A DNA stretch of 64,000 bases from JAAFJM01 sp964529175 (lineage in GTDB: Bacteria > Bacteroidota > Bacteroidia > UKL13-3), in assembly GCA_964529175.1 (NCBI GenBank), contig CAZGVO010000007.1:1-64000 (forward strand), in the 5' to 3' direction. The position numbers and the translations under genes are program-made. The notes below the pieces were generated by a model. The model saw nothing but the letters and a program-made list of their open reading frames with translations, had not been told where the DNA came from and searched no databases. This document shows positions 9,393 through 17,096 of this stretch, one piece after another (position 1 is the stretch's first letter; every line of letters starts with the position of its first letter).

Positions 9393-9426
9393 TAGGCTGT
9401 CTTTTAAAGACAGCCTATTTTTTTTT
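9393..9426 (+). terminator. Strong rho-independent terminator after wzc
   Basis: TAGGCTGTCTTT (9393-9404) pairs perfectly with AAAGACAGCCTA (9406-9417), in practice a stem of about 10 bp with a small A/T loop. It is followed by a run of nine T. It should end transcripts of upxY-wza-wzc unless antitermination occurs. Confidence 0.9.
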
Positions 9427-9435
9427 GTTAGTTTC

Positions 9436-10230
9436 TGAATAGTGTCTGAACCATGTTACGCATTGTGTGATTATTTGTAATGATTAATAAACCCGCGCGG
9501 GATCGTCATCCTGATCACGCCTTAGCGTGAGAAGGAACTTTACGATTACCTCCATTGCAGGCATCCTTGCCGAAGTACATTCAGTGCATTGCCTGAACAA
9601 GATTTTTTTTAATGAAATGTCCAATATTCGTTTCTTCGAAAAAACGGTCACTAAGCCTGCCGAAGTGTCTTTTGTTCTGATTTCTAACTTTGTCAAAGTC
9701 TGAAACTTTGACAAAGCTTTTCCCGCGCATATTGCCTTCGGCATCTTCCTTATGTAGTAACTAACTTCCGTTAGCCTTGTTTTACTTTTCATAGGGCTGC
9801 ACCCTATGTTAGAATATACCGCCCTTTCAGGGCTTATGTCACACCTTGCGTGATTGATTGTAGTCGTTAACATTATTCATTCATAATCCCGCGCGGGATC
9901 ATCATCCTGATCACGCCTTAGCGTGAGAAGGAACTTAATGATTGCTTCTATTATAAGCATCCTTGCCTGCAATACATTCCACTTATTGTCTGAACCATGT
10001 CACGCATTGTGTGATAGATTCTACTAATTAAGATAATCAATTCATCAAACAATGGTGCGGAAAAAGTTCCCCCTTGCGCTAAGGAATAGCATAGCCGAAG
10101 GGGGTAAGGGGGATGTTTGAAAATATACATAGTAAGAATACAATTTTTTTGATTAACATGATGTTTCATCAAATGGTGCGGGAACGTCATTGCGATCACG
10201 CCTAAGCGTGAGAAGCAATCTCAAGCGAAA
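9436..10230. repeat. Cluster A of REP-like palindromic repeats
   Basis: A mosaic of dispersed palindromes with no supported gene. Two 49-bp direct copies (9492-9540 and 9888-9936) differ at one base, begin with the perfect palindrome CCCGCGCGGG and contain ATCACGCC..AGCGTGAGAAG. A third, diverged copy of that core is at about 10190-10220. The phrase TGTCTGAACCATG is present near 9445 and near 9990. The segment at about 9788-9840 (AGGGCTGCACCCTATGTT, CCCTTTCAGGGCTTATGT) occurs in reverse orientation near 52320-52375. The rest, to 10729, is AT-rich sequence in which I see nothing further. Confidence 0.8.
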
Positions 10231-10729
10231 ATATGGTAACAAAATAAGCAACACCAACCACCCAAAGGTAATTAGGGGCAAAACTTAGCCACCTCCTACC
10301 CCAACAAAACTTTACCAAACCTATATTTAAATACACCAAATTTCAATTTCATTTAACTAAAAACCGATGTGAACAATTACACCTTAAACATAAAAATCTG
10401 AAAATCTTTTTATTACACAAATATCGTTATTAATAAAATATTATGGTTGGTTATAAATTTTGGATTTTGTAACAATTATACTAATATTGAGCAATAAAAG
10501 TACTCAAAATAATTTCTTTTTCAGTACTTAAAAAACGTTTTTGACACAGCCAAACCTGTGACTCACCAAGCGAAGCCGTGAAAAAAATAAACATGAGAAT
10601 TCAGATGAGAGAACACAGACAAGAAAATTCACTGTAGGGTTAATGTGATAATTTATTTAACTTTAATTGGGTTTCTGTCTTTGTGTACAAGTAATCAAAT
10701 AGGAGTTAAACAAAATAATAATAGCAACA

Positions 10730-11088
10730 TTGAGTCATAATTTTCAAAACCTTCAATTATATCAAAGAAGTTTATTAGTTGGAGTTAAAATTATGGCTGT
10801 TATCGATGAGGTTAAACCATATAGATTAGCAGAACAAATTGTAAGTTCATCCATTTCCATTCCTTCAAACATTGCAGAAGGTGCCGAAAGAGGTTCTGAA
10901 AAAGAACTTATTAGATTTTTAGGATATGCAAGTGGTTCAGCAGCCGAATTAATCACTCAATTAACTATTATCGAATTGTCTGGAAAAAAATAAACCTTGA
11001 CTTGCCTTCATTAATAACTGAACTAAAAGAGATAAATGCAATGTTGAGGGCACTTATAAATAAACACAAAGCTCCTCTATATAAATAG
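10730..11088 (+). pseudogene. Four-helix-bundle protein (23S rRNA IVS-type family), frameshifted
   Basis: The first 87 codons (10730-10993, TTG start) encode the conserved core SIPSNIAEGAERGSEKE and GSAAELITQL of the four-helix-bundle family named after proteins encoded in 23S rRNA intervening sequences. The reading stops early, right after a run of seven A (10984-10990). One extra A would restore a frame to the TAG at 11088, giving the expected last helix (LPSLITELKEINAMLRALI). The intact protein would be about 118 residues, the family's usual length. The change may be a real mutation, a slippage-prone site or a sequencing error in the homopolymer. The family's function is unknown. Such genes often lie near polysaccharide and repeat-rich regions in Bacteroidota. 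Confidence 0.75.
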
Positions 11089-11100
11089 TACTTTCTGATT

Positions 11101-11222
11101 TTTGTAAGAGAATCCAGAGTATAGAGTCCAAAAGCCAGAGTAGGGAAATTTAAAATTACCTGTTATCTAATATCTTTAATCTAAAATCTGTTATCTTTTA
11201 TCTAATATCTTAAAACTTAAAA
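11101..11222. repeat. TATCTAA/ATCTTTAATC micro-repeat spacer
   Basis: The first part has GAGTATAGAGTCC and AAGCCAGAGTAGG words. The second part is made of TTATCTAATATCT, TTTAATCTAAAATC and their variants, ending just before the regulator gene. It is low-complexity and non-coding, in the same style as the spacers at 2.1 and 5.4 kb. Confidence 0.5.
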
Positions 11223-11231
11223 AACTCCCCT

Positions 11232-11765
11232 TTGCTAGACGCCCTTATTACTTCTAAAACCAGAATAAAATTATTGCTAAAATTTTTCTTAAATAGCAAT
11301 AATAGGGACTACTTGCGTGGTTTAGAAAGTGAGTTTGGTGATTCTTCTAATTCAATTAGACAAGAACTAAACAAACTTGAAACTGCGGGATTATTGGAGA
11401 GCAACAGTGAGGGGAATAAAAAATTCTTTAATGCCAATACCAAACATCCTCTCTTTCCTGAAATCAATAGTATATTGATGAAATTTACAGGGCTAGATCA
11501 GTTGATTACTCATGTAATTGATAGATTGGGTGATGTAAATGAAGTATATTTAATTGGTGACTTAGGAAGGGGTGTAGAAAGTGAACTAATAGATTTGGTT
11601 TTTGTTGGAAATATTGATAGGAACTATTTAAATCAATTGGTATCAAAAGCCGAAAAACATATAAAAAAGAAAATTAGGTATGTATATTACTCTCTTGAAG
11701 AATTTTCATCTAAAAAAGATAAAATTATTACCAAACAAGATTTATTGCTTTGGAAAGCAAACTAA
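11232..11765 (+). CDS. Winged-helix regulator with a degenerate nucleotidyltransferase-like domain
   Basis: A 177-residue protein. Residues 1-65 form an ArsR/MarR-like winged helix (TRIKLLLKFFLNSN, then SSNSIRQELNKLETAGLLE as recognition helix and wing). Residues about 95-165 resemble a minimal nucleotidyltransferase fold (VYLIGDLGRGVESELIDLVFVG). The usual GSxARG is changed to GDLGRG and only one acidic residue of the DxD pair is clear, so catalysis is unlikely. Similar regulators precede polysaccharide genes in other Bacteroidota. It sits just upstream of the sugar-nucleotide block and may sense a metabolite or control that block. The start is TTG, and no in-frame ATG lies near the beginning of the domain. 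Confidence 0.72.
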   Translation: MLDALITSKTRIKLLLKFFLNSNNRDYLRGLESEFGDSSNSIRQELNKLETAGLLESNSEGNKKFFNANTKHPLFPEINSILMKFTGLDQLITHVIDRLGDVNEVYLIGDLGRGVESELIDLVFVGNIDRNYLNQLVSKAEKHIKKKIRYVYYSLEEFSSKKDKIITKQDLLLWKAN

Positions 11766-11786
11766 TAAGTATAAATTATGAAATAC

Positions 11787-11887
11787 GGTTGCTGAGCAAA
11801 GTCCGATAGTTATCAGACGAAATGTTGGTAAAGTTAAATAAAAGTAATTTATTGTTGGTGCAGTTTTATTAAAACACTAACAATGGC
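11787..11887 (+). repeat. Composite palindromic repeat, copy 1 (left of the tviB-like gene)
   Basis: Two palindromic modules lie in series: GTTGCTGAGCAAAGTCCGAT and following bases up to GTAAAGTT, then TTATTGTTGGTG..AACACTAACAATGG. The same pair in the same order is at 13603-13706. The remainder of the 315-base spacer (11766-12080) holds further fragments such as TTGGTGTCCCCACCAA and ATCACGCAAGACGTGA, and no gene. Confidence 0.7.
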
Positions 11888-12080
11888 AAATAACTAGCCT
11901 AATAGCAACCAAAAAGCTTATTAAAACAGATTTGGTGTCCCCACCAATCCATCTAAAAAATAAATTGTTGGTGCTTGTTGAACTAAAAAACATGCAAGAT
12001 ATCAGTAACCCAATAAACAATAAAAACTAGGTATTAAAACTGAATCACGCAAGACGTGAAAGAACAAAAAACTTCAAAAA

Positions 12081-13355
12081 ATGGATAAAATAGCAATCAT
12101 TGGTCTTGGCTACGTAGGCCTCCCTTTAGCAGTTGAATTCGGAAAAAAAACACATGCTATTGGTTTTGATATTAACCAAAATCGCGTTAACGAATTAAAT
12201 AATGGTCATGATAGAACATTAGAAATAGCTGATGAAGATTTAAAAGCTACATTAGCTAATAGAAGCGAAATTGCTAGTTTTAAATGCACCACTAGCCTCG
12301 AAGAAATAAAAGATTGTAATTATTTTATTGTTACAGTGCCCACTCCTACTGATAAAAATAATCGCCCTGATTTAACTCCACTGTATAAAGCAAGCGAAAC
12401 TGTAGGCAAAGTATTAAAAAAAGGTGACATTGTAATTTATGAATCAACAGTTTACCCTGGAGTAACTGAAGATGAATGTATTCCTGTTTTAGAAAAAATA
12501 TCTGGATTAAAATTTAACATTGACTTCTTTGCTGGTTATTCCCCTGAAAGAATCAATCCTGGAGATAAAGAACATACAGTTACTAAAATTTTAAAAGTTA
12601 CTTCGGGTTCTACTCCCGAGGTGGCAGAAAAAGTAGATCAATTATATAAAACGATTATTGTTGCAGGAACCCACAAAGCAACTTCTATTAAAGTTGCCGA
12701 AGCAGCTAAGGTTATTGAAAACTCTCAGCGCGACATCAATATTGCTTTTGTAAATGAGTTATCTAAAATTTTTAGCTTAATGGGAATCAATACCAATGAT
12801 GTTTTAGAAGCAGCGGGAACAAAATGGAACTTTTTAAAGTTCAAACCAGGTTTAGTTGGTGGACATTGCATTGGAGTGGACCCCTATTACTTGGCTCAAA
12901 AAGCGCAAGAAGTTGGTTATCATCCAGAAATAATATTAGCAGGACGCAGATTAAATGATAGCATGGGCGCATATGTGGCTACCGAAACTATCAAATTCAT
13001 GATTAAAAAAGATATAAAGGTTAAAAATGCCAATGTTTTAATGTTAGGATTTACCTTCAAAGAAAATTGTCCTGATGTTAGAAATACTAAAGTAATTGAT
13101 ATCATCAACGAGTTAAATACATACAATGTTAACCTAACAGTAGTTGACCCATGGGCTGAACCAGCTGAAGTAAAACACGAATATAATTTAACTACTCAAA
13201 AGGAATTACCTAATACCAAGTTTGATGCCATTGTTTTAGCAGTTGGCCACAATGAATTCAAAGCTATCAATATCCAAAGCTTACTTAACGATAACCATGT
13301 TATTTTTGACGTAAAAGGATTGTTAGATAGAACATTGGTTGATGGAAGTCTTTAG
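12081..13355 (+). CDS. tviB: UDP-N-acetyl-D-glucosamine 6-dehydrogenase (TviB/WbpO type)
   Basis: A 424-residue member of the UDP-glucose/GDP-mannose dehydrogenase family, which oxidises the C6 hydroxyl of a UDP sugar to a carboxylate with two NAD+. The Rossmann motif IGLGYVGLPLA is at the N-terminus, GYSPERINPGDKEHTV in the middle, and the catalytic cysteine lies in GLVGGHCIGVDPYYLA (about residue 261). Length and motifs match TviB (about 425 residues) better than UDP-glucose dehydrogenase. The 4-epimerase gene follows, as in the tviB-tviC and wbpO-wbpP pairs. The product UDP-GlcNAcA would feed both the epimerase and the wlbA/B/C genes 41 kb away. UDP-ManNAc dehydrogenase (WecC) is an alternative that the epimerase context makes less likely. 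Confidence 0.85.
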   Translation: MDKIAIIGLGYVGLPLAVEFGKKTHAIGFDINQNRVNELNNGHDRTLEIADEDLKATLANRSEIASFKCTTSLEEIKDCNYFIVTVPTPTDKNNRPDLTPLYKASETVGKVLKKGDIVIYESTVYPGVTEDECIPVLEKISGLKFNIDFFAGYSPERINPGDKEHTVTKILKVTSGSTPEVAEKVDQLYKTIIVAGTHKATSIKVAEAAKVIENSQRDINIAFVNELSKIFSLMGINTNDVLEAAGTKWNFLKFKPGLVGGHCIGVDPYYLAQKAQEVGYHPEIILAGRRLNDSMGAYVATETIKFMIKKDIKVKNANVLMLGFTFKENCPDVRNTKVIDIINELNTYNVNLTVVDPWAEPAEVKHEYNLTTQKELPNTKFDAIVLAVGHNEFKAINIQSLLNDNHVIFDVKGLLDRTLVDGSL

Positions 13356-13395
13356 TTAAGGTTGATAAGTTGATTAAGTTAATACAAAACTTTAC

Positions 13396-13446
13396 GGTCG
13401 TTGAGCGAAGTCCGATAGCTATCGGACGAAATGTTAGTAAAGTTTT
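13396..13446 (+). repeat. Partial copy of the GTTGAGCGAA / TCCGATAGCTATCGGA palindrome
   Basis: The perfect palindrome TCCGATAGCTATCGGA is flanked by GTCGTTGAGCGAAG on the left and CGAAATGTTAGTAAAGTT on the right. This is the first module of the composite repeat without the second. A related CCGATAGCTATCGGCA palindrome follows at about 13550. The spacer 13356-13812 holds only such repeats. Confidence 0.7.
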
Positions 13447-13602
13447 ATCGAATGTAATTATGTTGCCGCCAGCTAAAGACATTCCGATAGTAATCGGAAG
13501 GCTATTATTCAAGGCATTCGTTGTTAATTATTTTGCCCAAGGTTTGTTGCCGATAGCTATCGGCACTCACCAATCCTTATAAAATTCAATATTGCGTATT
13601 AC

Positions 13603-13706
13603 GCTCGTTGAGCGAAATATGATAGCCATAAGACGAAAAATTAGTAAAGTTTAAGTAAATATTAATTTATTATTGGTGTCGCTTCGCTAAAACACCAACA
13701 ATGGCT
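13603..13706 (+). repeat. Composite palindromic repeat, copy 2 (right of the tviB-like gene)
   Basis: GCTCGTTGAGCGAAATATGA up to TTAGTAAAGTT is followed by TTATTATTGGTGTCGC..GCTAAAACACCAACAATGG, in the same order and orientation as 11787-11887. A third copy of the second module is at 52223-52259. Next to it lies another inverted repeat, CACTAGTT..AACTAGTG (13777-13794), which overlaps a possible upstream GTG start of the next gene. Confidence 0.7.
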
Positions 13707-13812
13707 AAGTATAAAAACTAAAATGTGGCTTTAGCCCATTTTAGAAATCCAAAAAAAAGGTCTATTTATCAATTGCCACTAGTTTTAACTAGTGAAATAT
13801 ATAACAAAAAAA

Positions 13813-14883
13813 ATGTTCAACCCAAAATTATACAATATCCCATATCATACAGTAGACTTATCCAAATATAAATTCTTGGTAACAGGAGGAGCAGGTTTTA
13901 TTGGTTCCAATATTGTTGAATACTTAATAAAATACAATGCAGGACATGTGCGTGTACTTGACAATTTATCGAACGGTTACTTCGAAAATATCAAAGATTT
14001 TATGGGCTTATCTAATTTCGAATTTATTTTAGGAGATATTAGAAATTTAGAAACTTGTAAAAAAGCAATTGAAGGTATGGACTTTATAAGCCATCAAGCT
14101 GCTTTGGGTTCTGTACCCCGTTCAATAGCCGACCCTATAACTTCCAATGAGGTAAATGTAAGTGGATTTTTAAATATGCTTACCGCTGTTAAAGATGCAC
14201 CAAATATCAAACAATTGGTTTACGCAGCTTCTTCATCTACTTATGGCGATAGTCCAACCTTACCAAAGGTTGAAGGTAATGAAGGAAATCCTTTATCACC
14301 TTACGCTGTTACCAAATTAGTAAATGAGTTATATGCTGATGTTTATAGTAAAGTTTATGGACTGCATGCCATTGGCTTGAGGTACTTTAATGTTTTTGGC
14401 CCTAAACAAAATCCTAACAACCCTTATGCAGCAGTAATTCCAATTTTCTGTAAAGCTTTTATTGAAGGAAAACAACCAACCATTAATGGAGATGGATTAA
14501 CTAGTCGTGATTTCACTTTTGTTGAAAATGCAGTTCAAGCGAACATTCGCGCGATGCTTATTGGAGTTGAAAAAGGTTTAGATGGTAAAAAAAGTTTAGG
14601 CGGTTTAGAAGGTTTAGAAAGCCAAGCGCTAAACCCCTTAAAAAAGCACGAAGTATTCAATATGGCTTGTGGTGATCAAGTTACCTTGAATGAGATGATT
14701 GATATATTAAACCAATTAAGCGGCCAACAAATTAAACCCATATATGGCCCTGAACGCAAAGGAGACGTAAAACACTCTAAAGCAAGTATTGATAAAATCT
14801 CCAATTTCTTAAACTATGAACCACAATTTCGTTTCCAAAAAGGACTAGAAATTGTTTTTGAGTGGTATAAAACACAATACTAA
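13813..14883 (+). CDS. tviC: UDP-GlcNAc(A) 4-epimerase (TviC/WbpP type)
   Basis: An NAD-dependent extended short-chain dehydrogenase of about 356 residues. LVTGGAGFIGSNIVEYL is the cofactor-binding start, SSSTYGDSPTLPK carries the catalytic Ser region, SPYAVTKL gives the Tyr-xxx-Lys pair, and YFNVFGPKQNPNNPYAAVIP is typical of the WbpP/TviC group. It should convert UDP-GlcNAcA to UDP-GalNAcA, or UDP-GlcNAc to UDP-GalNAc. I use the ATG at 13813, because the upstream GTG at 13792 lies within a palindrome. Residues about 253-278 are a Gly/Leu-rich insertion made of repeated GGTTTAGA words ending in CTAAACCCC, which the family normally lacks. Confidence 0.85.
   Translation: MFNPKLYNIPYHTVDLSKYKFLVTGGAGFIGSNIVEYLIKYNAGHVRVLDNLSNGYFENIKDFMGLSNFEFILGDIRNLETCKKAIEGMDFISHQAALGSVPRSIADPITSNEVNVSGFLNMLTAVKDAPNIKQLVYAASSSTYGDSPTLPKVEGNEGNPLSPYAVTKLVNELYADVYSKVYGLHAIGLRYFNVFGPKQNPNNPYAAVIPIFCKAFIEGKQPTINGDGLTSRDFTFVENAVQANIRAMLIGVEKGLDGKKSLGGLEGLESQALNPLKKHEVFNMACGDQVTLNEMIDILNQLSGQQIKPIYGPERKGDVKHSKASIDKISNFLNYEPQFRFQKGLEIVFEWYKTQY
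14571..14647 (+). repeat. In-frame GGTTTAG / CTAAACC micro-repeat inside the tviC-like gene
   Basis: GGTTTAGA occurs at 14575, 14602 and 14611, with an AGTTTAGG variant between, and CTAAACCCCTTA at 14629 is the complement. The same words make up the spacer at 49945-49983. The stretch adds about 25 residues to the protein without breaking the frame. Confidence 0.6.
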
Positions 14884-14921
14884 AAAATCAATATAAAATG
14901 AGGTTGAGTCATTCAGTAGTG

Positions 14922-14933
14922 CCGCTCGAGCGG
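14922..14933. repeat. Perfect 12-bp palindrome CCGCTCGAGCGG
   Basis: It lies in the 240-base spacer between the epimerase and fucose-synthase genes, where the rest is AT-rich with no recognisable gene. It could be an RNA hairpin or a REP-type core. No T-run follows, so it is not an intrinsic terminator. Confidence 0.5.
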
Positions 14934-15124
14934 TATCTTTTCAGGGCAACCTAGTTAGCTAATAGCAAATAATCATGTATATAGCCAAGAAGTTGCTTAC
15001 AGCACGACCGAGTCTAATTTGATATTTGTCTTAAAATTAATGATTTGATAAAACGTCAATGGTAGCTTTACGAAACATCTAACAAATGTCGTATAAGCTT
15101 GATAAAGATAATTTAATTAATAAA

Positions 15125-16075
15125 ATGAACAAAGAATCCAAAATTTATATTGCTGGCCACAACGGAATGGTTGGTGCTGCCATAAAAAGATTATTAATCA
15201 AAAATGGTTTTACCAATATTATTGGAAAAAGCAGCAAAGAATTAGATTTAAGAGATCAGGCAGCAGTAAAAACCTTCTTTATAAACGAAAACCCAGATGT
15301 AGTTATAGATGCGGCCGCTCGTGTTGGTGGTATTTTAGCCAATAATAATTATCCATACCAGTTTTTAATGGATAATATGCTCATTCAAAATAACTTGATT
15401 CAAGCTGCGCATGAAAACAATGTTCAAAAATTCATATTTTTAGGTAGCTCTTGCATTTATCCTAAACTTGCCCCCCAACCATTAAAAGAAGAATATCTTT
15501 TAACTAGTAGTTTAGAACCTACAAACGAATGGTATGCTATAGCTAAAATTACAGGAGTAAAATTATGCCAAGCCATTAGAAAACAATACAACAAAGATTT
15601 TGTAAGCTTAATGCCAACCAATTTATATGGACCTTACGATAATTTTGATTTAGAAACCTCACATGTTTTACCCGCTATGATTCGCAAGTTTCATGATTCC
15701 AAGTTAAACGGTCACACTCCTGTTCAATTATGGGGTAGCGGAACTCCTATGAGAGAGTTTTTACATGTGGATGATATGGCTAAGGGCGTTTTGTTTGCCT
15801 TAGAAAATGTGTTACCAGAATACCTATATAATGTTGGAACTGGAGTTGATTTAACCATTAAAGAATTAGCAGAAACCATTCAAACAGCAGTTGGACACCA
15901 AGGAGAAATTATTTGGGATGCATCAAAACCCGATGGCACACCCAGAAAACTAATGGATAATTCAAAAATGGAACAATTAGGTTGGAAAGCAGAAATTGTT
16001 CTTAGTGATGGTATTACTGAAACATACCAATGGTTTTTGAATAATGTAGGTAGTGTTAAACAAGTAAAAATGTAG
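15125..16075 (+). CDS. fcl: GDP-L-fucose synthase (GDP-4-keto-6-deoxymannose 3,5-epimerase/4-reductase)
   Basis: A 316-residue extended SDR that epimerises and reduces GDP-4-keto-6-deoxy-D-mannose to GDP-L-fucose with NADPH. It begins IYIAGHNGMVGAAIKRLL (cofactor loop) and has SSCIYPKLAPQPLKEEYLL, the signature of WcaG enzymes. Catalytic Tyr and Lys are in NEWYAIAKITG, followed by MPTNLYGPYDNF. The ATG at 15125 matches the usual family start. The frame is also open from an ATG at 15086, which would add 13 residues without homology. It forms a GDP-fucose set with the guanylyltransferase and Gmd downstream (8 and then 15 bases apart), although the biochemical order differs from the gene order. 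Confidence 0.93.
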   Translation: MNKESKIYIAGHNGMVGAAIKRLLIKNGFTNIIGKSSKELDLRDQAAVKTFFINENPDVVIDAAARVGGILANNNYPYQFLMDNMLIQNNLIQAAHENNVQKFIFLGSSCIYPKLAPQPLKEEYLLTSSLEPTNEWYAIAKITGVKLCQAIRKQYNKDFVSLMPTNLYGPYDNFDLETSHVLPAMIRKFHDSKLNGHTPVQLWGSGTPMREFLHVDDMAKGVLFALENVLPEYLYNVGTGVDLTIKELAETIQTAVGHQGEIIWDASKPDGTPRKLMDNSKMEQLGWKAEIVLSDGITETYQWFLNNVGSVKQVKM

Positions 16076-16082
16076 TTATTTT

Positions 16083-17081
16083 ATGAACAAAATACACGTT
16101 TTACTTTCTGGAGGAGTTGGAAGCCGACTGTGGCCCTTATCAAGAAAATCTAAACCCAAACAATATATACCCCTATTTGATAATAAAACCCTCTTTCAGC
16201 TATGTGTTGAGCGTAATAAAAGCTTAACAGATAAATTACTCGTTGTTGGAAATAAAGACAATTACCAACTTTCTATTCAAAACTTATCTGAAATTGAAAA
16301 TGTTCAATCTGAAAATATAATTGAGTATACCCCAAGAAATACAGCTGCTGCTATTGCTTTTGCAGCCTTAAAATGTAATTCAAATGATTTATTGCTAGTA
16401 ACTCCTTCTGACCATATAATTAACGAAATTGACCTATATAAAAATGCAGTAAATTCTGCCTTTAAACTAGCCGAAGAAAATTTTCTTGTGACATTTGGCA
16501 TTAAACCAACCAAACCTGAAACAGGATATGGATATATTGAATTTGAAAATGACAATGTCATTTCTTTTAGAGAAAAGCCATCTCTATTTTTAGCAGAAGA
16601 GTTTTTTAAAAGTAAAAATTTTTATTGGAACTCAGGAATCTTTTGTTTTAGAGCCAGTATTTATTTAGAGGAGTTAAAGAAATATAGGCCAGATATTTAT
16701 AATGCTTGTGAAATTGCATTCAATAAAATGAATAATGAATTTCTTCCAGAGTTAGAATCCTTGTCAATACCTAGCGAAAGTATAGATTATGCAGTATTTG
16801 AAAAATCAAAAAATATTAAAGTAATTGCATCAAATTTCAATTGGTCTGATTTAGGTTCCTTTGATTCTTTATTTGATTATTTTGAATTACAAAAATCTGA
16901 TTTTATTCAAAATAACAATTTAATTATTACTCAAAACAAAAAAGTTGAAATATTGGGGTTAGAAAACATTGTTTTGGTTGAAACTAACGATGCAATTTTA
17001 GTCATGGCTAAAGCTGAATCTCAAAAAGTTAAAACAGTTTACGAACAATTAGAAAAAACTAACCCGTCCCTAATCAAATAA
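16083..17081 (+). CDS. manC: Mannose-1-phosphate guanylyltransferase (ManC), single domain
   Basis: A 332-residue nucleotidyltransferase. LLSGGVGSRLWPLSRKSKPKQ is the GTP/sugar-phosphate binding loop, and TPSDHII and ETGYGYIEF match ManC. It joins mannose 1-phosphate and GTP to give GDP-mannose, the substrate of the dehydratase encoded next. Many bacterial ManC proteins are about 470 residues with a fused phosphomannose isomerase cupin. That domain is missing here, and a separate isomerase-like cupin is encoded at 49112. No phosphomannomutase gene (manB) is in the window, so that step must come from elsewhere. Confidence 0.9.
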   Translation: MNKIHVLLSGGVGSRLWPLSRKSKPKQYIPLFDNKTLFQLCVERNKSLTDKLLVVGNKDNYQLSIQNLSEIENVQSENIIEYTPRNTAAAIAFAALKCNSNDLLLVTPSDHIINEIDLYKNAVNSAFKLAEENFLVTFGIKPTKPETGYGYIEFENDNVISFREKPSLFLAEEFFKSKNFYWNSGIFCFRASIYLEELKKYRPDIYNACEIAFNKMNNEFLPELESLSIPSESIDYAVFEKSKNIKVIASNFNWSDLGSFDSLFDYFELQKSDFIQNNNLIITQNKKVEILGLENIVLVETNDAILVMAKAESQKVKTVYEQLEKTNPSLIK

Positions 17082-17096
17082 CAAAAAATAAATAAT

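Noticed and set aside
9484..10199. Minus-strand open frames of 129 and 82 codons in cluster A
   Set aside because: They run entirely through palindromic repeats, share no family pattern, and the encoded text mirrors the repeat units. They are by-products of repeat DNA, not genes.
15086..15124. Upstream ATG of the fucose synthase gene
   Set aside because: The 13 extra residues are Lys/Asp/Asn-rich and not family-like, whereas the ATG at 15125 sits at the usual distance before the cofactor loop.
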